Shown here one piece after another: positions 34,201 to 41,775 of a stretch of 48,729 bases of DNA. The position numbers and the translations under genes were made by a program. Each line of letters opens with the position of its first letter. The stretch's first letter is position 1. Source of the DNA: a virus. The notes under the pieces are model-generated. The model was given only the letters and a program-made list of their open reading frames with translations. It did not search any database and was not told the origin of the DNA. The stretch is taken from the IMG/VR virus record IMGVR_UViG_3300045921_000054, positions 1 to 48,729 of that record; one strand, 5' to 3'.

Positions 34201-35301
34201 TAGTGATCTACTTGCCCAAGAAGCAGATACGTTTGGTAGACTGTTTATTTGAGCAGAACTACTAAGTATTCCAACTGGTATGTTTGTTAGTTGCGTATAA
34301 CTGGTGACACCTGCATTTATAGCATAAGATGCAGTAACAGCCAACGAAGAAGTTGGTATTGTAGTTGGTTGATTTTGTATCTGATTGTAGTCTATTTGCG
34401 TTGAACTTGATACAAGAGTTGGTTTACCTGTAATATTACTAAATTTAACGCTTTCTGCATACGAAGCTGTTTCGTAAACACCAGCAACGGAAGCAGCCGT
34501 AAGAGCAAAACTTGCAGTTGTAGAATTAAATGCATATGAAGCAGATTCTACTCCACCTTGTACCAGTAATGCAATGCTTGCAGTTGCTGCATTTGACGCA
34601 AAACTTGCAGTATTTGAGTTTAATGCAACACTAGCCGTTGCTGCATAAGAGGAACTTCCAATAATAGATCCTGTAAAACTTCCTTTAAAAGAACCACTAA
34701 AAGAGCCCGTGTTTATTTGAGCAGAACTTGATACTAGAGATGGCTTATTAGATATATTAGTATATTCTACTGTTTGAGCAACAGATGCAAAACTTGATGA
34801 GACAGAATTTGCAACAGACCAATTTTGAGCTTGTACAGAACTTGATACTAGTCCAGAGGGTATATTTTGAAGTTGGCTATAATTTACTTGTACAGAACTG
34901 GATATTAAAGATGGCTTTCCAGAAATATTGTTATATAGAACACTATCGGCATACGAAGATGTAATACCTCGCAGTGCATAACTTGCAGTAGATGGAACAT
35001 TTTCTGCATATGATGCAGTGAGGGAATAACTAGAACTTAGTGAACTCGTTGAATATGCTGACTGTAAAGAAAATTCTGCAAATGACGCAGATTCGTAAAC
35101 TCCTGCAACGGTTGCTGCAGCAAGTGCATAACTGGCAGTAAATGAACCTAACGACTGACTAGCCCACGAAGCAGATGCAGCAGTAGACGCAAATCCAACA
35201 GATTCTTCTACAATTACATTAAATGATGAACTAGTTTCTACATTTATAGTAGTTACAGGATTATTAGAACTACTAACTATTACGGTAAATGGAAGCGTCA
35301 T
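31285..35301 (-). CDS. Giant repetitive tail fibre (second shaft) with distinct C-terminal head
   Basis: 1338 aa. Nearly the whole chain is the Ser/Ala shaft found in the 1254-aa fibre: repeats with SSYALTASYALN, NLTNRPTGLVSSSAQ, SASWASRSLSSS and VDFPNGLVVTGS. There is no beta-helix insert. The last 90 residues (SQHLQDGTYAVTSLL through FTVTLTKFI) form a head unrelated to that of the 1254-aa protein. The N-terminal 50 residues (LPFTVIVSSSNNPVTTINVE) are a separate attachment segment. Its ATG overlaps the stop of the 114-aa gene (TAATG). A trimeric receptor-binding fibre is the likely role. Confidence 0.8.
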   Translation of the reverse strand: MTLPFTVIVSSSNNPVTTINVETSSSFNVIVEESVGFASTAASASWASQSLGSFTASYALAAATVAGVYESASFAEFSLQSAYSTSSLSSSYSLTASYAENVPSTASYALRGITSSYADSVLYNNISGKPSLISSSVQVNYSQLQNIPSGLVSSSVQAQNWSVANSVSSSFASVAQTVEYTNISNKPSLVSSSAQINTGSFSGSFKGSFTGSIIGSSSYAATASVALNSNTASFASNAATASIALLVQGGVESASYAFNSTTASFALTAASVAGVYETASYAESVKFSNITGKPTLVSSSTQIDYNQIQNQPTTIPTSSLAVTASYAINAGVTSYTQLTNIPVGILSSSAQINSLPNVSASWASRSLSSSLADSVQWNNIQNIPGGLVSSSAQATSWTVASSSVATSASWANSSSFLNLTNRPSGLVSSSAQATSWTVASSSVATSASWANSSNFNNLTNRPTGLVSSSAQATSWTVASSSVATSSSYALTASYALNGGGGGVSSSYALSSSFALTAATASYISGNIEFPNGLVVTGSVIATAGFTGSISGNITNANTAISSSYALTASYALNSGLTVSASWASRSLSSSFSTTSSYALIAQNILGSITSASYASTASVALNALTAVSASWASRSLSSSLADSVQWNNIQNIPVGLVSSSTQASSWTVASSSVATSASWANSSNFNNLINRPTGLVSSSAQATSWTVASSSVATSSSYALTASYALNSGLTVSASWASRSLSSSFSTTSSYALVAQNVLGSITSASYAATASVLLGNIQSASYATFAQTASYITGSVTLDFIGAVTASQFLGTGSSPQFIGSSSYALTALTASYALNGGGGGVSSSYALTSSYATNARNAVTASYIDGTVDFPNGLVITGSLVVTGGITGSISGNLSNADNAVTASYALVAQTLLGSITSASFASTASVALNALTAVSASWASRSLSSSLADSILWNNIQNTPAGLVSSSAQASSWTVASSSVATSASWANSSSFFNLTNRPSGLVSSSAQASGWTVASSSVATSSSYALTASYALNGGGGGVSSSYALTASFAQTAVTASYISGNIEFTDGLKVTGSVTATTGFTGSLFGTSSNAVSSSYALTASYALNGGGGGVSSSYALTASFAQTASTASYIDGTVDFPNGLVVTGSITATAGFTGSISGNITNADNAISSSYALTASYALNGGGGGVSSSYALSSSFAQTAISSSYALTASYSTIADTLRQITINASGALSPSYTVITSGSQHLQDGTYAVTSLLNGQGFSNYRISGMMSWYGGVPTITETNEIVLHRTGQTPSSGTVFMRTNSISGSSTRLEIGSNLTFASQSFTVTLTKFI
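33848..34198 (-). repeat. 117-bp tandem repeats in the 1338-aa fibre gene
   Basis: Unit starts at 33848, 33965 and 34082 give the same 117-base period as in the 1254-aa gene, with very high DNA similarity. Further units lie near 32226-32380 and 33158-33310. Confidence 0.82.
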
Positions 35302-35645
35302 TATGGAGCACCTACATTACTTTCAGTAACTCCAGGGTCAACTAGAATTTTGCCTTCTACAATACGGTACACTTCATCTGGATTTGGAGCAATGTTTGTA
35401 ACGATAATATCGTACAAATATTCTGGCTTAACTAGTAATCCAGTTTGATATGGTAATAGAGTGACGGTTATTCTTGAATTTGGGATATCTTTTTCAATTA
35501 TAAAATTAGTTATTGCTGGTTTTTTATAAGATTCCTTTATTGACCCGGAAAATTCCCAATTAACAAGATCTACTCCTGAACCAGAAAATGTCATAGTAGT
35601 TCTAAAAGTAGAATATTGATTTACGTTAAAATTTAAATCTGCCAT
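35301..35645 (-). CDS. Small Ig-like fibre connector (BppU N-domain-like)
   Basis: 114 aa. Beta-rich: FNVNQYSTFRTTMTFSG, VDLVNWEFSGSIKES, SRITVTLLPYQTG, YLYDIIVTNIAPN, then YRIVEGKILVDPGVT. This is the layout of small phage proteins and domains (BppU N-terminal type) that join receptor-binding proteins to the baseplate. It has its own promoter motif 28 bases before the ATG and a TAATG overlap with the 1338-aa fibre. So connector and fibre are probably made together, and it may be the fibre's adaptor. Family membership is by pattern only. Confidence 0.62.
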   Translation of the reverse strand: MADLNFNVNQYSTFRTTMTFSGSGVDLVNWEFSGSIKESYKKPAITNFIIEKDIPNSRITVTLLPYQTGLLVKPEYLYDIIVTNIAPNPDEVYRIVEGKILVDPGVTESNVGAP

Positions 35646-35673
35646 TCCTAGTCTCTATTTTAGAGTATCAGTT

Positions 35674-35681
35674 ATAAATAG
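35674..35681 (-). promoter_or_regulatory. CTATTTAT motif, putative late promoter for the connector/fibre pair
   Basis: Exact octamer followed by A, six bases after the 259-aa stop and 28 bases before the 114-aa ATG. Confidence 0.62.
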
Positions 35682-35687
35682 TGTAGA

Positions 35688-36467
35688 TTACAATCTAATA
35701 ACAACTGTTTGTGATGGATTATTGATAGAACCAACCGTAATCGGGGTACTTCCAGCAGTATTTACTGTGATAAATCTTCTTACTGGTGGCAATGTTTCAC
35801 CTATTCTTGGTGAATTGACAGCAGTACCAACCGCACCTCCAATAATATCAATTATATTACCAGACGATTCTTCCATTGGAAAATATCTGGCTAAATTAGC
35901 AGAGTATCTATTAGCAACTACTGTAGGATTTTCACCACCGAGTAATTCATCAACAGCTGAATTATTCAAAGAAGTTGTAAAATGTGCCAAATGAGCCAAT
36001 TCTCCATCTAAAAATCTATTGGCATTTAAATCACTGCGTCCACCTATTTGTAAATTTGATAATGTAAATGTGGGTCCAAAAGATCCTCCACTTTGAATGG
36101 TATTAGATCGTGATAATACAATATGTTCTACTAACCCACTAGTCCTACGTACAATAACAGGAGTCCACAACCCAACCCTTTCTGAAGCGGTTGGTGTAGT
36201 ACCACCACCACCAGAAGATTGAGGTCCATCACCGTCACTATCTAAAATAAAGACACGCCAATCATTTGTATTACCAGAAGGAGCAGTAAACAAATTAAGG
36301 CTATTTGGTGATGCAAAAACTCCACCTGACATAAAATATGAGGGGGTAGTACCACTATAACTAATATTTTTTACCCAGATTAACGTGGTAAAATCACCAC
36401 TAAAATCAAAATCCGAAACAGTGAAATTAAATCTATGTTGTGAAGCCCTAACAAATCGTCGTGCCAT
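35688..36467 (-). CDS. LamG/concanavalin A-like virion adhesin
   Basis: 259 aa. LamG-type pattern: FTTLIWVKNISYSG early, WTPVIVRRTSGLVEHIVLS in the middle, then LDGELAHLAHFTTSLNNSAV and ELLGG, which in LamG proteins mark the last strands. Asp and Asn turns could bind calcium. The C-terminal 27 residues (ITVNTAGSTPITVGSINN) recall the beta signature at the termini of the other lectin-like proteins. Starts directly after the 1768-aa fibre (gap of one base), so probably attached to that fibre. Confidence 0.68.
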   Translation of the reverse strand: MARRFVRASQHRFNFTVSDFDFSGDFTTLIWVKNISYSGTTPSYFMSGGVFASPNSLNLFTAPSGNTNDWRVFILDSDGDGPQSSGGGGTTPTASERVGLWTPVIVRRTSGLVEHIVLSRSNTIQSGGSFGPTFTLSNLQIGGRSDLNANRFLDGELAHLAHFTTSLNNSAVDELLGGENPTVVANRYSANLARYFPMEESSGNIIDIIGGAVGTAVNSPRIGETLPPVRRFITVNTAGSTPITVGSINNPSQTVVIRL

Positions 36468-36468
36468 T

Positions 36469-39400
36469 TTAATATCTCCTTACTATTTGCATTTGTTCTA
36501 ACCAGTTACTTGTATTAGTTCCTGGGCTAAATCCACTTAATCTAGCTCGTAATTGCCAATTAGAACGTTGATCCACTGAAGAAGATACTTGTTCAGTACC
36601 ACCATTGACTAAAAACACACTTGCTGACCAGTTAGGTTCAATAATAGCGTTGTTATCTGTACTCTTAAATATTTCGTTAAATACCAAGTAATCTGTTACA
36701 ACAGTACCATTATAATTAGTGTACAAATACAATATGCCGTGAACTAGATGTCGATATGCTGATGATCCAGCTGGATTTGGGTTTGCAGAAATATAAACAT
36801 CATACGCCACTGGACCACCATATGAAGAGCCTGTTCCATAATTTAAAAGTTGAGTAACATTCAATCCGGTGTCTATAATAGAGTGAGTTGTACTTGCATT
36901 AATATTACTGATAGATGTTCTGTAGAATATATTACCGAGTGATGCGCTTGGCTTTAGTGATGAAACATCTAGATTTTCAAGACTTTTTACATAACTTGCT
37001 GTTAGAGAATAACTAGAACTGAGAGAACTTGACGCCCAGCTTGCAGATTCGGCATTAGTAGCAAATGGCACGTCTCCTCCAATAGTACCACCAGGTGCAA
37101 GAATAAAGTCAGATGCATAGACTGCGCCTGATACAAATACAGAGCCAGTTACATTGACTCTACTGGAAGATGTACTACCTACGGTTAAGTTTCTTGCTAC
37201 AAAGATGTCACGTGGTCGATTTGAACCTGAGGCGCCTATATCATTGGTGTTATCTGTTGAGAATAAAATATTAGAGTTAACTCTTCCAGTAAATGTAATG
37301 GTATTACTAGTTAAATCACCCAATATGGTATTACCATAGACCTTTACATTTCTGGTTAAATCTAATCTATCTACTCCAGCTACATACTCCCAAACAACCA
37401 TTGCAGCTGTAGCGTCATACAAACCATAGGTAGTACCAGCCGAATTTAGATAGTAATATATGCGGCGATTTGAATTCTGTAGATTGTATCTGAGTTGAAC
37501 TGCAGATGAATTTCTGATCCAAATATCTTCGCCGGTGGTCGTAATTTCACCTGATGAAAGTATACCACTACCAGTAATTGATCCAAGTGCATGCAGTCTA
37601 CTTCCACTTACTTCAAGTAAACCACCTATTCTAGTGACTCCTTTGATGTAGGCACCATTTGTTGGTATGAGTGAGGCATCTGCATAATCATCCGATACAA
37701 GCAGATTACCAACTCGTATACCTTGAGCAGCACCACCATTAAGCAGTTGAATTCCACCAGGGGCATGAATTTGAGAGTTCGTAAGTCGTAAATTTGAACC
37801 AGTGATAGGACCAGATGCATTGATTGATGCTGGCGTAATGGTTTGACCGTTGATCAAAGACACTACTTGAGCAGAACTGGACACTAAGCCTGTTGGTCTG
37901 TTGATCAAATTATTGAAATTAGAACTGTTTGCCCAAGAAGCACTAATAGCATAACTTGATGATAATGAGCTAGATGCCCAACTTGCAGATTCAGCATTAG
38001 TAGCAAAGGGCACGTCGCCTCCAATAGTGCCACCTGGCGCTAGTATGAAATCCGACGCATAGACTGCACCAGAAACAAATACTGATCCGGTTACATTGAC
38101 TCTACTAGAAGATGTACTGCCTACCGTTAAGTTTCTAGCCAAGAACAAATCACGTGGTCGATTTGCACCTGAAGCACCTATATCATTGGTATTATCTGTT
38201 GAGAATAGGACATTAGAGTTGACTCTTCCAGTAAACGTAATAGTATTACCGATTACATCACCCAATATAGTATTACCATAGACCTTCACATTTCTGGTTA
38301 AATCTAATCTATCTAGTCCGGCCACATATTCCCAAACAACCATTGCAGCTGTAGAATCATACAAACCATAGGTGGTGCCAGCTGAGTTTAGATAGTAATA
38401 AATTCGGCGATTTGAATTTTGCAGATTATACCTGACTTGAACTGCAGATGAATTTCTGACCCAAATATCTTCACTAGTAGAAGTAATATCACCTGATGAA
38501 AGTATACCACTACCAGTAATTGATCCAAGTGCATGCAGTCTACTTCCACTTACTTCAAGTAAACCACCTATTCTGGTGGCTCCTTTGATGTAGGTGCCAT
38601 TTGTTGGTACTAATGAAATGTCTGAATATGCATCTGATACAAGCAGACCACCAACATTTATACCTTGAGCAGCACTACCATTGAAAAGTTGAATATTTCC
38701 CGGTGACTGAATTTGGGAGTTTGAGAGTCGTAGAGTTGAACCGGTAATAGGACCAGATGCATTAATTGATGACGGCGTAATGGTTTGACCGTTGATGAAA
38801 GATACTACTTGAGCAGAACTGGACACTAATCCTGTTGGTCTGTTGATCAAATTGAGAAAGTTTGAACTGTTTGCCCAAGAAGCACTAATGGCATAACTGG
38901 AGCTGAGTGAACTAGATGCCCAACTGGATGACTCAGAATTAGTAGCAAAAGGCACGTCACCACCAATAGTGCCACCTGGCGCTAGTATGAAATCCGACGC
39001 ATAGACTGCACCAGAAACAAATACTGATCCGGTTACATTGACTCTACTAGAAGATGTACTACCTAAAGTTGTATTTGATAATACTCTAGCACTTCCACTT
39101 ACTTCTAGAGAGGAGCTAATTCTAGTGTTACCCTTAATGTAGACACCGTTTGTTGGTACTAATGAACTATCTGTATAATCATTTGATACAAGTAGATTGC
39201 CAACTCGTATACCTTGAGCAGCACCACCATTGAGAAGTGAAATATTTCCCGGTGCATGAATTTGGGAGTTAGTGAGTCTTAGATTTGAGCCAGTGATGTT
39301 ACCCGAGGTATTAATTGATGACGGCGTAATGGTTTGACCATTGATCAAAGACACTACTTGATCTGAACTTGATACAAGTCCAGATGGTACATTGGTTAAA

Positions 39401-41775
39401 TTATTGAAGTTTGAACTATTTGCCCAACTTGAACTATTTGCCCAAGAAGCACTAATCGCATAACTTGATGATAATGAACTTGATGCCCAACTAGATGATT
39501 CAGAATTAGTAGCAAAGGGCACGTCACCGCCAATTGTACCACCTGGCGCTAATATAAAATCTGATGCATAGACTGCACCAGAAACAAATACTGATCCTGT
39601 TACATTGACTCTACTAGAAGATGTACTACCTACAGTTAAATTACTTGAAATAATTGAAGAACCACTAACATTTAATGTATTACCATCAAATGTAAGATTA
39701 GGTTCACCTGTTATTCCATTTGTAGAAGTGGCGGTTAAGACTCGGTTATCAGCACCATTGGTAAATGATGCTACCGGGAGCTGTAAGGAACTAGAAACTA
39801 ATCCATTTGGTTTGTTTGTTAAACCTAAGAAATTTGAACTGTTTGCCCAAGAAGCACTAATGGCATAGCTGGAACTAAATGAACTTGATGCCCAACTAGA
39901 TGATTCAGAATTAGTAGCAAATGGTACATCTCCGCCAATAGTACCACCAGGTGCTAGTATGAAATCCGACGCATATACTGCGCCTGATATGAACATTGAT
40001 CCTGTTACATTGACTCTACTAGAAGATGTATTACCTACGGTTAGGTTGTTTAAAACAATTGAAGAACCACTAACATTTAATGTATTACCATCAAATGTAA
40101 GATTAGGTTCACCTGTTATTCCATTTGTAGAAGTAGCGGTCAAAACTCGGTTATCAACTCCATTGGTAAATGATGCTACTGGAAGTTGTAAAGAACTAGA
40201 AACTAATCCATTTGGTTTGTTTGTTAAACCTAAGAAATTTGAACTGTTTGCCCAAGAAGCACTAATCGCATAACTTGATGACAATGAGCTAGATGCCCAA
40301 CTAGATGATTGTGAGTTGGTGGCAAATGGCACATCTCCACCAATAGTACCACCAGGTGCTAGTATGAAATCCGACGCATATACAGGCCCAGATACTATTA
40401 AAGAGCTACTAATAATTGCACCATTACTTGCTGTTAAAGCAGATGGTTTTATAATTTGTCCATTTATTCCTGCTATTATTTGAGCAGAACTACTTACAAG
40501 TCCTACTGGTTTGTCTACTATAGAAACCCAGTTAACATTTCCTCCTCCACCACCACTTCCAGAACCAATTCTTCTTTTAACAATTGAACCTGATTCATCT
40601 CTATCTGCTATCCACAGACCGTCTAATGTAGAAGGTGAACTTCCAGTTCTAAACCACATATCTCCGTGAAATAATACAGGTGGATCACTAAATAGTGGTA
40701 TAAATGAAATATGTGGTGAGCTTTCTGATGCATTAATAACAAACCCACGTCTATATGACTCTGTTACAGATGAACTATCAAATAAAGGATATATTACTAC
40801 TGATTGAAATGAGACATTTAAATTACTACCGGAAATATTAGATATAGAACCAGAAACTGCAACTTGAAATCCTTGTCTTGGATCACTTGTAAAAACTTGA
40901 TTAGTAAAATCAATTGGAGCTACAGCATAGAAAGAATATGGTTTATCTACTGAAAATGATGCAAATGGATGAAATCTAGCAGTTGCAATGTCAGCAATAG
41001 ACATTGACATTGAAGTAAATCCATTTTGTATTGGAATAGAGTTCCAGTTAGATCCATTAAAATAATGTAGTTTACCGCCATTAACAGGTGGTTGAATTGT
41101 ATTAGAATTTTGTAGCAAACGCATTGTTGGAGCCCATCCATCGGATATCAATGCGTTTATTTGAGCAGGTGTAGCCGGAGTTGCTGAGCTACCACTTACT
41201 AGCTGCCATACTGGATGTGGATTAACAGAAGATGATATGGAAGCAGCATTACCAGGGGGAGTTACAACTTTCCAGAAATATGGGTTTGTATCAGGCGTAG
41301 AATTTACGGTAACAGAGTTTCCTATTACAACTACTGAAGTAGTTGACAAGTATGGTTCAAAAAAAGGTAAAAGTGGATTTGTCTGAGTAAGTACATCTCC
41401 AACTGTTCTAACTAAAATTGGATATGGAACAGATGATGTAATATTAAATGTTTCTGTAATACTTACACTGCTAAAATCTGTACCAAATGGCAGTGCTTGT
41501 TTAAATACTGTTAGTGTATATACTGGTCCAACATCATTCCAAGTAGAACCGTTATCAGTAGAATATTGTACTTGTAAGTTAGCAATTGCATCTACTGATA
41601 AGGCTTCAGATGTCCAATCTATTGACAAAGAAAAATCAATACTGGCCGTATATGAACCTATTAATGCATTACCGGTACCAACTGCATTTACAGGACCGAC
41701 CCAAGTATCAGATGCATTATTTGTTTGTGAAACAATAGTAGGATTTGATGACCACGTAGTATCGATAAAACTCAT
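36469..41775 (-). CDS. Giant modular tail fibre (1768 aa)
   Basis: The largest gene in the window. The N-terminal 450 residues are beta-sandwich-like, non-repetitive and unique (TTWSSNPTIVSQTNNASD; LQVQYSTDNGSTWNDVG). From about 450 to 1610 it is built from repeated modules: YASDFILAPGGTIGGDVPF occurs six times, with ASWANSSNFLGLTNKPNGL, NLTVGSTSSSRVNVTGS and RDLFLARN units between. Some modules are shared with the 610-aa S74 fibre. The last 150 residues (LNVTQLLNYGTGSSYGG and beyond) form a separate head without an S74 chaperone. Its start overlaps the stop of the 860-aa gene by one base. Confidence 0.8.
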   Translation of the reverse strand: MSFIDTTWSSNPTIVSQTNNASDTWVGPVNAVGTGNALIGSYTASIDFSLSIDWTSEALSVDAIANLQVQYSTDNGSTWNDVGPVYTLTVFKQALPFGTDFSSVSITETFNITSSVPYPILVRTVGDVLTQTNPLLPFFEPYLSTTSVVVIGNSVTVNSTPDTNPYFWKVVTPPGNAASISSSVNPHPVWQLVSGSSATPATPAQINALISDGWAPTMRLLQNSNTIQPPVNGGKLHYFNGSNWNSIPIQNGFTSMSMSIADIATARFHPFASFSVDKPYSFYAVAPIDFTNQVFTSDPRQGFQVAVSGSISNISGSNLNVSFQSVVIYPLFDSSSVTESYRRGFVINASESSPHISFIPLFSDPPVLFHGDMWFRTGSSPSTLDGLWIADRDESGSIVKRRIGSGSGGGGGNVNWVSIVDKPVGLVSSSAQIIAGINGQIIKPSALTASNGAIISSSLIVSGPVYASDFILAPGGTIGGDVPFATNSQSSSWASSSLSSSYAISASWANSSNFLGLTNKPNGLVSSSLQLPVASFTNGVDNRVLTATSTNGITGEPNLTFDGNTLNVSGSSIVLNNLTVGNTSSSRVNVTGSMFISGAVYASDFILAPGGTIGGDVPFATNSESSSWASSSFSSSYAISASWANSSNFLGLTNKPNGLVSSSLQLPVASFTNGADNRVLTATSTNGITGEPNLTFDGNTLNVSGSSIISSNLTVGSTSSSRVNVTGSVFVSGAVYASDFILAPGGTIGGDVPFATNSESSSWASSSLSSSYAISASWANSSSWANSSNFNNLTNVPSGLVSSSDQVVSLINGQTITPSSINTSGNITGSNLRLTNSQIHAPGNISLLNGGAAQGIRVGNLLVSNDYTDSSLVPTNGVYIKGNTRISSSLEVSGSARVLSNTTLGSTSSSRVNVTGSVFVSGAVYASDFILAPGGTIGGDVPFATNSESSSWASSSLSSSYAISASWANSSNFLNLINRPTGLVSSSAQVVSFINGQTITPSSINASGPITGSTLRLSNSQIQSPGNIQLFNGSAAQGINVGGLLVSDAYSDISLVPTNGTYIKGATRIGGLLEVSGSRLHALGSITGSGILSSGDITSTSEDIWVRNSSAVQVRYNLQNSNRRIYYYLNSAGTTYGLYDSTAAMVVWEYVAGLDRLDLTRNVKVYGNTILGDVIGNTITFTGRVNSNVLFSTDNTNDIGASGANRPRDLFLARNLTVGSTSSSRVNVTGSVFVSGAVYASDFILAPGGTIGGDVPFATNAESASWASSSLSSSYAISASWANSSNFNNLINRPTGLVSSSAQVVSLINGQTITPASINASGPITGSNLRLTNSQIHAPGGIQLLNGGAAQGIRVGNLLVSDDYADASLIPTNGAYIKGVTRIGGLLEVSGSRLHALGSITGSGILSSGEITTTGEDIWIRNSSAVQLRYNLQNSNRRIYYYLNSAGTTYGLYDATAAMVVWEYVAGVDRLDLTRNVKVYGNTILGDLTSNTITFTGRVNSNILFSTDNTNDIGASGSNRPRDIFVARNLTVGSTSSSRVNVTGSVFVSGAVYASDFILAPGGTIGGDVPFATNAESASWASSSLSSSYSLTASYVKSLENLDVSSLKPSASLGNIFYRTSISNINASTTHSIIDTGLNVTQLLNYGTGSSYGGPVAYDVYISANPNPAGSSAYRHLVHGILYLYTNYNGTVVTDYLVFNEIFKSTDNNAIIEPNWSASVFLVNGGTEQVSSSVDQRSNWQLRARLSGFSPGTNTSNWLEQMQIVRRY
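37052..40385 (-). repeat. Six copies of a fibre module inside the 1768-aa gene
   Basis: Near-identical DNA encoding YASDFILAPGGTIGGDVPF lies near 37052, 38000, 38937, 39505, 39909 and 40316. Longer blocks at 37580-37865 and 38531-38815 match 22660-22935 of the S74 fibre gene. Confidence 0.85.

Noticed and set aside
26192-40273. Many plus-strand open frames rich in Glu, Leu and Ala within the fibre genes (for example 26192-26398, 32210-32584, 39959-40273)
   Set aside because: They are antisense shadows of the repeats; the same peptide recurs wherever the same repeat occurs, and no ribosome sites were seen.
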